From contig ML058587.1 of NCBI GenBank assembly GCA_003013855.2, forward strand, positions 62,001 through 126,000: DNA of 64,000 nt, read 5' to 3'. The stretch is from Liriodendron chinense (Eukaryota > Streptophyta > Magnoliopsida > Magnoliales > Magnoliaceae). Both the position numbers and the translations under genes were made by a program. The notes under the pieces were generated by a model that was given only the letters and a program-made list of their open reading frames with translations, had not been told where the DNA came from and ran no database searches. Of this stretch, positions 54,657-64,000 are shown piece by piece (the stretch's first letter is position 1; every line of letters begins with the position of its first letter).

Positions 54657-55177
54657 TGGTGCAACCTAGTTATTGAGTTAATGAGATCTCAATACCCAAA
54701 TTGCAAAAATTAAAAAGAAAAATAAGATATACCGACAAGACCAATGGAGTAGAGAAGGGGAGAACGTAACTGATGTTAACCTTCTCCTACAAAAACTTCT
54801 TGACAACCCATACTTGGAAAAATATTGGAATGCCTAACTCTTACACTACCACCCCCTTTTTATAGATCTTAAATGAATCTTGAATTAAAATCCCCCCAAC
54901 TATGCAAACATGAAAAGTAAATATATCTCTAAAACCAACCCATATCTTCAATCATATCAATCATATCTTCAAATCCCCCCTTATCTCCCCAAAAAAAAAA
55001 AGTAAATTACAATCCTTGATTAAACCCCCAAAGTTATAAATAATCAGCACATGTTAGGCTCTACAATGAGCTATGGGCCTACATCTTGTTAGGCCCTACA
55101 GTCGGTCTAGATGGGCTAAGTGGGTTGGGCCCTACAATGGGCTTGGATGGGCCTAAGTGGGCCATGGGCCTACATCA
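54657..55177 (-). repeat. 3' LTR of the gypsy element (54657-60461)
   Basis: It begins TGGTGCAACCTAG and ends CCTACATCA. It aligns with 59870-60461, which is about 70 bp longer because of an internal stretch near 60100-60200 that is missing here. Confidence 0.9.
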
Positions 55178-55199
55178 TTCCCCCGGGTTGGAAAGAACT

Positions 55200-56750
55200 C
55201 GACTTTGGTGAGTTGGGCGCTTCATACAAGTAGTAGAGGACTGGATCCAATCTTTTCAATTCATCGCCCGTGATCAATGTGCATTAATAATAGAGCTTAT
55301 TCTTCCACTTCACCAAGTATTGCCTGTGTTGGCCCCATTGAGTGTTAGCTGTCTCTATTCACAACATTTGTTCAACTTCTTCCTTCTTTTTCTTTAAGAG
55401 TTGTTGATCCATATCGACGATGGCTTCATTTTGCACATCAGATGCCTTGCCATGGTACTCTTTCAAGTCTGTCACATTGAAAGGCTGTGAGATATCTAAG
55501 TCACCTGACAACTCAATTTCATAAGCATTGTTACCCAGCTTCCTCTTGATTCAGCATGGACCAATCTTCTTAGACTCGAGCTTATTGTAATTTCCCCTTG
55601 GAAACTTTTCTTTGCGGAGATAAACCATAATTAAGTCACCTTCGTCATATATCTTCTCATGCTGATTTTCATTCACAGCTTATTGGTACCTAGTGTTGTT
55701 GTCTTCAATTTTCTTCTTTATTTGAGCTTACAAGTCTTGGACATGCTTGGCGAATGCGTCAACTTCTTCACTCATTTGATCTTATATCGGTAATAGAATA
55801 AGTACATGACGTGGGCTTCTCTCATTTACAATCTCAAATAGAGATTTTCCGATAGAACGATTTACCGAGTTGTTGTAGGCAAACTTGGCTTGAGATAAAG
55901 CTACGTCCCACTGAGATACGTTATTGCCTATGATACTCCTCAAGAGGTTACCAAGGCTCTTGTTGACTACCTTGGTTTGGTTGTCCTTTTAAGGATGATA
56001 TGTGCTAGAGAATTGAAGCTTAGTCTCCAATGGCTTCCATAAAGTGCACTAGAAGTGGCCCACAAACTTCAAATCACGATCCGAGGTTATTGTCTTCGGT
56101 ACCCCATGAAGTCACAAAATTTCTTTAAAAAATATGTTAGCAATATGCCTAGCGTACATCTCCATCTTGCATGGATTAAAGTGGGCCATCTTTAAAAAAT
56201 GGTCAATGATAACGAAAATTAAATCTACTTGCCTTTGTGTCTTGGGAAGACTTAGAATGAAGTCCATAAAAATATCCACCGAAGGCACGACTGGAACAGG
56301 AAGCGGCATATAAGGCCCGTATTTTGCACATAACCTTTGAACTGTTCAATGTCAAGCTACATATGGGGCCAGTAGTATTTTTCATCCACCATGGCGAATG
56401 TTTTTATCCCTTCCAAAGTGTCCACCTAGTCCTCTGTGTAGTACAGATAGGATTTTCTTTTACATTGATCCTTAAGGAATACATAGGCGAGAACCATTGA
56501 ATAGATATGATCGTATGAGATGAATTCACACTTTGGATCTTGGCCATCTACACACTTGTTGAGTACTTTGCCAAAAATGAGGTCCTCTTTGTACAGTTCT
56601 TTCAATAACTCAAATTCGAACAAAAAAGGAGGTCCTCTTTGTATTGTTCTTTTAATAACTCGAATTCGACAACCTCCATGGCAAGAGTTCCTAGTAGAAC
56701 CACCCTCCAACTTAAAGCATCCGCAGCTTTGTTCTGGCTTCTAGCTTAGT
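55200..56750 (-). pseudogene. Gypsy integrase and C-terminal region
   Basis: The minus strand 56309-56112 reads MPLPVPVVPSVDIFMDFILS, then LPKTQRQVDLIFVIIDHFLK and MAHFNPCKMEMYARHIANIF. This is the start of the gypsy integrase core with the first catalytic Asp (MDFIL). The upstream part (56710-56426) is the zinc-binding region in broken frames. Downstream, 55950-55700 keeps scattered core and C-terminal signs. A QYLVKWKNK-like string near 55300 suggests a remnant of a chromodomain. Multiple stops and shifts. Confidence 0.75.
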
Positions 56751-58130
56751 GATGCAATAGGAAGGTATATTCTTGTAGAAAAGCCATCCACTTCGCATGA
56801 CGAGCACCCAACTTCTTTTTAGAGATGAGATATCTCAACACCTCATGGTCTGAGTATAGAATGAGCTCCCGATGAATCAAGTAATGCCTATAATGTCATA
56901 GTGCCTTGACCATTATACAGAACTTGAGATCATACGTGGAGTAGTTCTTCTAGGCATCATTAAGCTTCTCGCTAAAGAAAGAGATCCGCTTTTCTTCCTA
57001 ACTCAACGCTACGCCAATGCCAACATTTGAAGCATCACTTTCCACTTCAAAGACTTTATTGAAGTCTGAAAGTGCAAGAACCGGAGCTTCTGTCATCTTC
57101 TTTTTTATGTCATTGAAACTTCAATCCACTGTTGTAAGTCCATTAGAACTTGCCTCCCTGCATGCAATCGGAGACAAGTGCGATGATGGTGTTCAAATTC
57201 CAAATAAATCTTTGACAAAATGTTCATGAAGTCATGGAAAGAATGAACCTACGAAAGGGTTCATGGGTTAGGCCACGCCGCAAGACTTGATTTTCTCTTA
57301 ATCAACCTTGATCCCTTCTACATGCACAATATACCCCAAAAACACAACACTATCAACAATGAAGGAGGAATCTTTCAAGTTAACAAATAGTGAATCCCTC
57401 CGTCGTATATCAAATATTTGTCGTGAATGATCAAGACGAACAAATGCATCATAACTATAAACAAGAATATCATCAAAATAGACAACTAGCAACTTCCCAC
57501 AATGGGGTGGAGTACCTCTATCATTAGCTTATGAAAGTGTTTGGCACATTTGAAAGGCCGAATGACATGACGAGCCACTTGTACAACCCATCTCAAGTCT
57601 TAAATGCGGTCTTTCACTCATCCTCAAGCTGAATATGTATCTGATGATATCCACTCAATAGGTCAATCTTTAAAAGACTTTTGTTCCATGCAACATGTCC
57701 AACATGTCGTCCAAGAAAGGAATAGGAAACTGGTACTTGATAAAAATCCAGTTGATCGCATGACTATCCATGCACTTCTTCCATGACCCATCTTTCTTGG
57801 GGGTTAATAATGCAAGGACAACACACAGTGACATGCCTTTCGAAATTTAACCCTTCTATAGTAACTTAGTAACCTGTTGGTGGAGCCTGGCATGTTCAGC
57901 TGAACTCATCCAATATTGCACTAGATTTGGTAGACATGAACCCAACACTAAATTAATGTGGTGCTCAATGTTTCTCATAGGAGAAAGTCCAAGTGGGAGT
58001 TTTTCGAGCACCAAATCTTTATATTCATTAAGGAGTTCCTGTATAGGAGGTAGAACTTCTGACTGCTTCATGTCTTCTTTAGCAACCAAAACTAATGATG
58101 CCAGTCTTCTTGCTTTACTCTTCAAATTCT
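56751..58130 (-). pseudogene. Gypsy reverse transcriptase and RNase H
   Basis: The minus strand shows the RT entry region (KDLVLEKLPLGLSPMRNIEH, 58125-57856) and the active site VVYFDDILVYSYD (57492-57450), followed by FLGYIVHVEGIKVD. Below 57290 the connection and RNase H region is readable only in short shifted pieces. The Asp pair of the active site is intact, but the frame is broken many times. Confidence 0.82.
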
Positions 58131-59600
58131 ACACACTAAATGATTTTTTAATCACTTCTTTATTAGATTTAGGTGTCGGAAGATGTTTCATAGGGTGCAA
58201 TGTGATATTAACAATATCCTTTACGAAGAAATAGGTGTTGGCCCAAGATATGTGCACAATATCTCAATCCCACGACAACGGTCTCCCTAACAAAATGTAG
58301 AATGCATCAATGGGGACCACACCACACAACACATCATCCTTGTACTTAGATCCATTAGAGAAGGAAACTAAGCATCTAGATTTAACAGAAACTTCTCCCT
58401 CTTTCTCAAACTAAAAATTTTGATATGGTCGTGGATGCTTATGTTCTTTGAGTTTTAATTTGTTCACCATTTCTTATGAAACAATGTTCTCACTACTCCC
58501 TCCGTCTACCAAAATGGTGCATATCTTCCCACCAAAAATACAAGTGGTACGAAAGATATTATATCGCGACCATCTCCCCTCATTAACCACTCGAGGCATA
58601 GATAACATAGTCCGTTGGATAACCAATGACTCTCCCCTATCACCATACACATCTACTACTTCTTCCCCAACAAGCACCTCATCTTCATATAGAGTCTTCA
58701 TATTCTGTGTCCACTTCAATTTTGGTTTGCATGAGGTCGGAAGTATCTTCAACATATTCTCCTTCCTCAACCAAATTTACTTTAAAGTGGACTAATTTCA
58801 GTATAATGAAAGGAACGATGACCCAATTGCCAACACTTAAAGCATGTGAAAGAAGTATGACTTTGCCCCATCTTAGGTGTACTAGCCCCTCGTTCATAAC
58901 CACCTCCTTCCAAGTGGGGCTTAACTTCATCAGTGGACATTGGCCCTTCATCCCTAGGCCTATGAGAGGCCTTGTGGTTGCCTTAGGTAGGAAGTTGGCA
59001 TGCCGCCTTATCATCAATGATGGCCCTCGCGGGGTGTCGAATCATCTCTCAAGTCCCCAATTAATTATCTCATCGCTTTTCAATGCATCAATGCAAGTGT
59101 ATATGCATCGGACATCTTAAAAACATCTTTGAAATGCAATTTATTTTTAATATCCGGGTTAAGACTGTTAAGATATCTTTAAAAAATTTATCTACATACT
59201 CATGAAATTTTGCTCATGATATCAAGGTATGGAACTCATCGGTGTATTCATTTACCAACTTGTTCCCTTGACGTAGATTGTGACATCTTTGATAGAGGTT
59301 ATGGGCATAAGTCATGAATAGGAACTTTCCTTTTAACTTCTTTTTCATCTTTTCACAAGAATTTATTTTCTCCTTGACAAATTCGTTTGACTTGGAGATC
59401 ATACCACCATGCTAACTCATGACCGAAAAATTTCACAGTTACTAACTTCATCTTTTAATTATCCGTGACTTCCTACTTAACCAATCAATGAAGTCGTCAA
59501 CATGCAACCGCCATGGAATTTCAGAATTTCTACCTTAATTATGGGCTCTCTGTCACGTTCCAACAATTGAAGGATTCGATCATTGGTGTCTTCACAAACT
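58131..59600 (-). pseudogene. Gypsy gag and protease
   Basis: The protease segment (58770-58474) contains IFGGKICTILVDGGSSENIV, in which the active-site triad reads D-G-G in place of D-S/T-G. An acidic linker precedes it. Upstream, gag remains as KKLKGKFLFMTYAHNLYQRC and then RQGNKLVNEYTDEFHTLIS (59402-59214), typical of chromovirus gag. The region between (59017-58685) covers the zinc-knuckle area in shifted frames. Confidence 0.75.
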
Positions 59601-59852
59601 AGGGTTGTCCGTTGTTAGTTAGGACCTTGGTGGGGACGTCCCCCTATGTATCCATGTGCTCCAACTTTGGTCTCCAGATTCCCTCCACGTCGGAGCTCTC
59701 CCACTTGATCAGTGGAATTGCCTACCATGTGTGTGAGTTGACCTACTCACTCTGTGAGTGTACGAATTAATTGGGTTGCACAAACTCTTCTTGTATCACT
59801 CCTCTCGAAACCATTAGAGGATGATGTAGAGTTGAAAATCTCCAAAGACAAC

Positions 59853-59866
59853 CCACTTTGATACCA
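59853..59866 (-). other. tRNA-Met-type primer binding site
   Basis: The plus strand CCACTTTGATACCA is TGGTATCAAAGTGG on the element strand, three bases from the LTR start at 59870. It resembles the initiator tRNA-Met site. Confidence 0.8.
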
Positions 59867-59869
59867 AAA

Positions 59870-60461
59870 TGGTGCAACTCAGTTATCGAGTCAATGAGAT
59901 CTCAATACCCAAATTGTAAAAATAAAAAAGTATACCCACAAGAAGAATGGAGTAGAAAAGGGAGAAAACTATATTGATGTCAACCTTCTTCTCTTACAAA
60001 AACTTCAAGAAAACTCACACTTAGAAAAATATTTGAATGCCTAACTCCTACACCCTGCCATATATAGATCCTAAATGAATCTTTAATTAAAATCCCCTGA
60101 ACTATGAGATTGATTTTAAATTAAATTAATTACATTTATTTCGAACCAATCTATCTTTCTTAATATGATAAAAGTCTAATAATAAAAAGCAAACATAGAA
60201 AGAAATTATATCTCTAAAATTAGCCCATATCTTCAATCATATCGATCACATCTTCAAATCAGCCCCCCATATCTCCCAAAAATAGTAAATTACAATCCTT
60301 GATTTAAGCTCCCATATTTGTAAATAATCAACACATGTTGAGCTCCACAGTGGGCTATGGTCCTACATCTTGCCAGGCCCTACAATGGGCCTAGATGGGC
60401 TTTAGTGGGCTGGCCCTTCAGTGAGACCGGATGGGCTTAAGTGGGTTGTGGACCTGCATTA
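59870..60461 (-). repeat. 5' LTR of the gypsy element (54657-60461)
   Basis: It begins TGGTGCAACTCAG and ends CCTGCATTA, a one-base change from CATCA. It is the partner of 54657-55177. Confidence 0.9.
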
Positions 60462-60466
60462 GTATA

Positions 60467-61110
60467 TTAGATATCAAAACAGAAATTCACATACAAGGAG
60501 AAGTGCCTGTATCAAAAAAGAAACACACCTGTAAGGGGAATGGACCCTACCATTCACCAAAAGAACTATATAGAAAATTCGAAAGAACAAAGCCTTGGCA
60601 ACAAAATAGGCCAAGGATCAGAAAATCTGAAGGTTCTCCATACCTGCCTTGTCAAGGAAAAAATAACTCACTTTATAGACATCTTGGTGATAGACTGGAA
60701 AAGCACATTAGGCATATTGGAGCTACCCAATTTTGCCTAAACATTAGCCACTTGATTACATTCTCTATATACATGGGATATTGTGCCATTGACATATGAG
60801 CGTGCTCTCCCAATAAGACTACTTGAAAGCTACTATGTAGAATTAAACCAAACTTATAGTGAATTAGTTGTTTTGCTAGACCTCTTGATAGATGATTAGC
60901 TTGACCATCTAAATGTCTAAATTTTTGTGGAAGGTAAAGAAGAGTGTTTGTTAGATGAATTGTTTGTAGGGTAGGAATTGGTTTTGATCAGACAGCTAAT
61001 GACTTGGGCAAAATCATCCTATCATATAGGAACAACTTGTAATGTTCATGCAAGTTATCATGCCTCTATGGGATGAAGTGCAATTTAAAATTGAATATTA
61101 CCCCTTTTAT
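60467..61110 (+). repeat. Segmental duplication, right copy of block A, part 4
   Basis: This is the reverse complement of 20930-21370, for example CTAGACCTCTTGATAGATGATT near 60876 and its counterpart near 21115. It runs straight into block Z, showing that A and Z are contiguous in the undisturbed unit. Confidence 0.87.
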
Positions 61111-62014
61111 GGATTGAAGGAGACACATTCTTTGCAATCTATTGTCTCGATGAAAGTATCAACCTCTTTTGTGTTTCTTATCATCATGCTGTGAAATTTG
61201 ATTTTCGACTGGTTAATGCCAATCTTACTTCTTAATAAATAAATTTATTGAAAAAGGAGAAAATGTGCTATAACAATAAAATGGTGGACATGGTCCCAAA
61301 TCTTTAAGGCTATGTTCGGATCAATGTATTCTAAGAGAAAATAAAAGAAATGTGATGTTTAGGTAATGATTATTTTCATGAGCACTATCGAAACATAGAT
61401 TCCATTCTTTAGGGGGTCTTGTTTGGATTTGTCATATTTCTGAGACACCAGTCACCAGCTTCTTGTATGAAGGAATCCAAACTATTGACAAGTACAATAA
61501 CTGCTTTCTGGAATCCTCCTTGTTGTTTGCTATCCAAATATTTCAAACAGTGATATCCAAGCATACCCTGAACTCTTACATGAAACAACATAATTTCTTG
61601 ATTGATCAGCATTCAAGCTTTCTTCCTCATGAGTTGGAAAAAATGACCTGCATTAGCATCATCCAAAAAGCTTGATACATCTACAAGGAATGCCAAGGAG
61701 TTTGAGACTCCTTTCTAGCCAACAGATCGCTAGGAGCACTCTCCTTCAATCCATATCAATGGAAGATGTGTGCAATTGGACATGTTTGTCCATGCTGAAA
61801 TCTCAGTTTCAACTGCATGAAGGTTACAAGCTGGATGTGCATATATATGCTGGAACAATGTCATATAAATCATTAAAAAGCCGCTCCACTAAATCATGCT
61901 CTACAAATCATCCCACTTGAAACTTGCTTCCATTAGAATTGAGTTTTAACCACATCCTTGAATGCATAATGAAGCCAACACAATTTTCAGCTTTTGATTC
62001 CTTCTAGATGCCCG

Positions 62015-62157
62015 GGATTTTGGATTGATTCAGGATTTTGGTTGGGTTGGTGGGTCTTTTTCTTTAATCTTTTTTCATCTACCATGTCGTGTCTTCTTTG
62101 AATTCTTCAGTTAGCACCTTGCTTTCCTTCTGACCAAAAAAAAATAATAATAATAAT
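62015..62157 (+). mobile_element. Short retroposon (SINE-like or LINE tail)
   Basis: 143 bp ending in an A run and an (AAT)n tail. It is flanked by ATGCCCG on both sides (62008-62014 and 62158-62164). The left copy of block Z has the uninterrupted site TCTAGATTGCCATATGG near 32711-32727. I could not recognise A and B boxes, so LINE tail and SINE remain open. Confidence 0.75.
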
Positions 62158-62639
62158 ATGCCCGTAACATAGAAAGGAATAAATACACTTTGCATCATTT
62201 TATTACCAAATGACTGACACCAAGCAGACATAAACTCCACCATAGAAGTAGATCAAAAGTCAAAACAATTCTTGTGGAAGCCATGTTCAATCAGGAAGAA
62301 GCTATTTTTCTATTTGATTAGCAAAATTCTGTGTTTTGTGTTATCGTCTAGCAATTTGGGACCGAATGCTGGCCAGTAGTTATTTTCTCCAATGTGGTAT
62401 TGCTTATTTTCTGTATATTTTGTAATATACTCTAGTCATCAAAGACACAACAATAAAAAATAATAATAATAAATAAAAGGCTTGGAGGTCTTAAGGAAAT
62501 GCACTTCTTAAAAAGTTAAAAAGTCATGGTTGTTGTAACTCAATATATAGTTATGTGTGGATAATTCCCCAAGATTCATGATGTCAGATCAGCAGTTGTA
62601 TGACATACATCCACCTTGAGATTATGAGAGCAACGATTT

Positions 62640-63217
62640 ATGGGCAGGTTATTGTTCACATTCCGTCACTGCTATGGTATATCAACTAACATAGTGGCAA
62701 AGGTCTGGACAATCCCTGATAGCCTACAAATTTGTAAGAACATGGGCTTGTGTGATATATTAATGGAAGGTGATTCCAAAATGGTTATCGAAGGAATTCT
62801 ATCCAGCCCTAGGGGCCCCTGGTTGTCATCATGTTGGTGGAGAGAAATGCTGCTCCTTAATTAGGGAACTGAATGCAGAAAGCAAGGTATGTGCTCAGAG
62901 AGAGCAAAGGGGTTGTGGATCGGTTGGCTGGGAAAGGGTGTTGGGGATCTTCATTGCATCCTTGAATGAGCTCCCTAAAGAAGCTACAGGAAAATTGAGA
63001 GGGGATAGACTAGGCCTTGTAAACTTTTGTCATTCTTGATTTTGGATTTCATTTTTGGCCTTCAAAGGGAATTTTGTATCTATTCCTCCGGTCTATGTAT
63101 AGTCCCACTGTGAGGAGGCTTGCGCCAATGTGTCTTCTCCTGGCTGGATATACTTTGGAACTTTCATCCAATATACTCTCGGTGGCACTGATCCACCTTC
63201 CCCTGAAAAAAAAAAAA
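62640..63217 (+). pseudogene. LINE ORF2 RNase H remnant in block Z (right copy)
   Basis: The plus-strand frame reads GRLLFTFRHCYGISTNIVAK, then WTIPDSLQICKNMGLCDILM and EGDSKMVIEGILSSPRG, with the Asp of the DSK motif kept. It shifts after that, continues as NELPKEATGKLRGDRLGL, and ends in an untranslated tail with an A run (63205-63217). The same remnant lies at 33205-33803. The first catalytic Asp and the last conserved segment are missing. Confidence 0.78.
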
Positions 63218-63814
63218 AAAATAGTTTGCTAAAGTTTGAAAAACCATGTCATGAAGCCTATGGCTATATAACCCAAATTCAGTTAGTAGAGCTTGGTGTC
63301 TGGTTTATTTACTACAGGCTAACCAGTTTAGGGATTGAAATAGTCAATGTTGATCCTTGAGTGAGATGCTTGATTTTTTTTGGATATGCATGTTCAAAGT
63401 ATTTTGATTGTAGCAAAAAATGAAACTCCGTCTTTTACCCTGTGTATCTGACAAGTTTTTGAGATTATTATGATGCAATTGTTATCAAGTGTTTATTTTG
63501 CTGTATCTTTGAAATTTCTTGAACCTTTCTAATTATTTTTATGCTCACAATTTTTCTTGTTATTTTTCCTTTAAATTGTTGACCCCTCTATGATGGGCAA
63601 CTTGTTGAGAAGGATCAGCTCCTCACATTTTGTTGTAAACCTCATACTCCATTAATAATTCCAGAAAATCTGGATCTAGAAACATAATGAAATTGCAATA
63701 TTTACAAAGGAAAATTTGACCATTGGTTTGATTTTGCTATCACTGTTTACCTTAATGCTACTAATGGCTAGTAATTGACCAACGTTTGATTTTTTATTTT
63801 ATTCGACTTCTGTG

Positions 63815-63874
63815 TATCCTGTTTGACTGAACTTTAAACACTGGTATCCTGTTTGACTGAACTTTAAACGCTGG
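63815..63874. repeat. 30-bp tandem duplication
   Basis: TATCCTGTTTGACTGAACTT and the ten following bases occur twice in a row. The left copy of block Z has one unit (near 34511), so the duplication is specific to this copy. Confidence 0.9.
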
Positions 63875-64000
63875 TGAATTGGGAGATCATCTTTTAGATG
63901 AGAATCAATAAAAAGGTAAATATGTTTTTAATTACTGCTTGTCAAGACCCTTTGTGCAAGTCATGATGAGCTCCTGAGGCATGTGAGAGGCCTGGTGGTT

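Larger units (their letters stand above)
54657..60461 (-). mobile_element. Ty3/gypsy LTR retrotransposon, chromovirus-like, degraded
   Basis: A 5.8-kb minus-strand element flanked by the exact duplication GTATA (54652-54656 and 60462-60466). The left copy of block A is empty at this site (GTACATTAGATATC, reverse complement near 21366). LTRs are 54657-55177 and 59870-60461. Domains on the minus strand are gag, protease, RT, RNase H and integrase, all with stops or shifts. The integrase being last confirms gypsy order. A polypurine tract (plus strand TTCCCCCGGGTTGG, 55178-55191) adjoins the left LTR. Confidence 0.93.
61111..63948 (+). repeat. Segmental duplication, right copy of block Z
   Basis: Direct-orientation match to 31830-34607. 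Differences are a 143-bp retroposon (62015-62157) and a 30-bp tandem duplication (63815-63874) present only here. No host gene is recognisable. Similarity is lost at about 63948, close to the window end. Confidence 0.88.

Noticed and set aside
31830..63948. Blocks Z (31830-34607 and 61110-63948) as LTRs of a giant retrotransposon
   Set aside because: They are direct repeats flanking block A, but they lack TG...CA ends, primer site and polypurine tract, and block A also exists inverted without Z at that end. Segmental duplication explains more.
1..64000. tRNA, rRNA, microRNA or CRISPR features
   Set aside because: I saw no cloverleaf with A/B boxes, no rRNA core sequence, no regular spacer-repeat array and no convincing miRNA hairpin. 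The tRNA-like strings found are primer binding sites of LTR elements.

Overview
The window looks like nuclear DNA of a flowering plant. It is AT-rich and has no tight operon-like gene packing. Nearly everything I can identify is transposable-element sequence of plant type: Ty1/copia and Ty3/gypsy LTR elements primed by tRNA-Met or tRNA-Asp, 5'-truncated L1-type LINE tails with a C-terminal RNase H, and short hAT-type non-autonomous DNA elements. I found no intact host protein-coding gene, rRNA, tRNA or CRISPR array. The species cannot be fixed from the sequence alone.

Layout, left to right. (1) 1-9925: the 3' end of a chromodomain-bearing gypsy element on the plus strand. Its 3' LTR (583-1034 plus 9159-9925) is split by a complete minus-strand gypsy element at 1035-9153 with 1.4-kb LTRs, a tRNA-Asp primer site and no integrase. 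(2) 9926-14400: two LINE tails and unassigned DNA. (3) 14390-20935: a degenerate inverted dispersed repeat, one arm of which is split by a 4.5-kb minus-strand copia element (14858-19370, exact target duplication). (4) 20930-63948: a tandemly duplicated unit, described below. All the remaining mobile elements sit inside it.

The duplicated unit has two parts, called A and Z here. The right copy reads A (35213-61110 in pieces) followed directly by Z (about 61110-63948). The left copy reads A in reverse orientation (20930-29075) and then Z in forward orientation (31830-34607). The simplest reading is a tandem duplication followed by in-place inversion of A in the left copy. Each copy supplies the empty site for most insertions in the other, so their boundaries and relative ages can be read directly. 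Left-copy insertions are a LINE (22288-23318), an old Tat/Ogre-like solo LTR (23445-24799), a hAT-type element (25509-26014), a LINE (26864-27610), a hAT MITE (27885-28389) and, near the inversion breakpoint, a solo chromovirus LTR (29113-30395). Right-copy insertions are a LINE (36368-36875), a triple nest at 37459-46143, a copia element (47899-53130), a LINE/SINE tail near 54429-54514, a gypsy element (54657-60461) and a 143-bp retroposon (62015-62157). The triple nest is a copia element carrying gag but no pol, with a solo LTR of its own family inside it and a hAT-type element inside that LTR.

The coding remnants (gag, protease, integrase, reverse transcriptase, RNase H) would together have run element replication, but every set carries stops, frameshifts or deletions. 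Many stops sit where CAA, CAG, CGA or TGG would be expected, which fits decay by cytosine deamination in silenced DNA. The most notable unexplained signal is a cluster of the palindrome GACCGGTC in the upstream halves of LTRs from two unrelated superfamilies.
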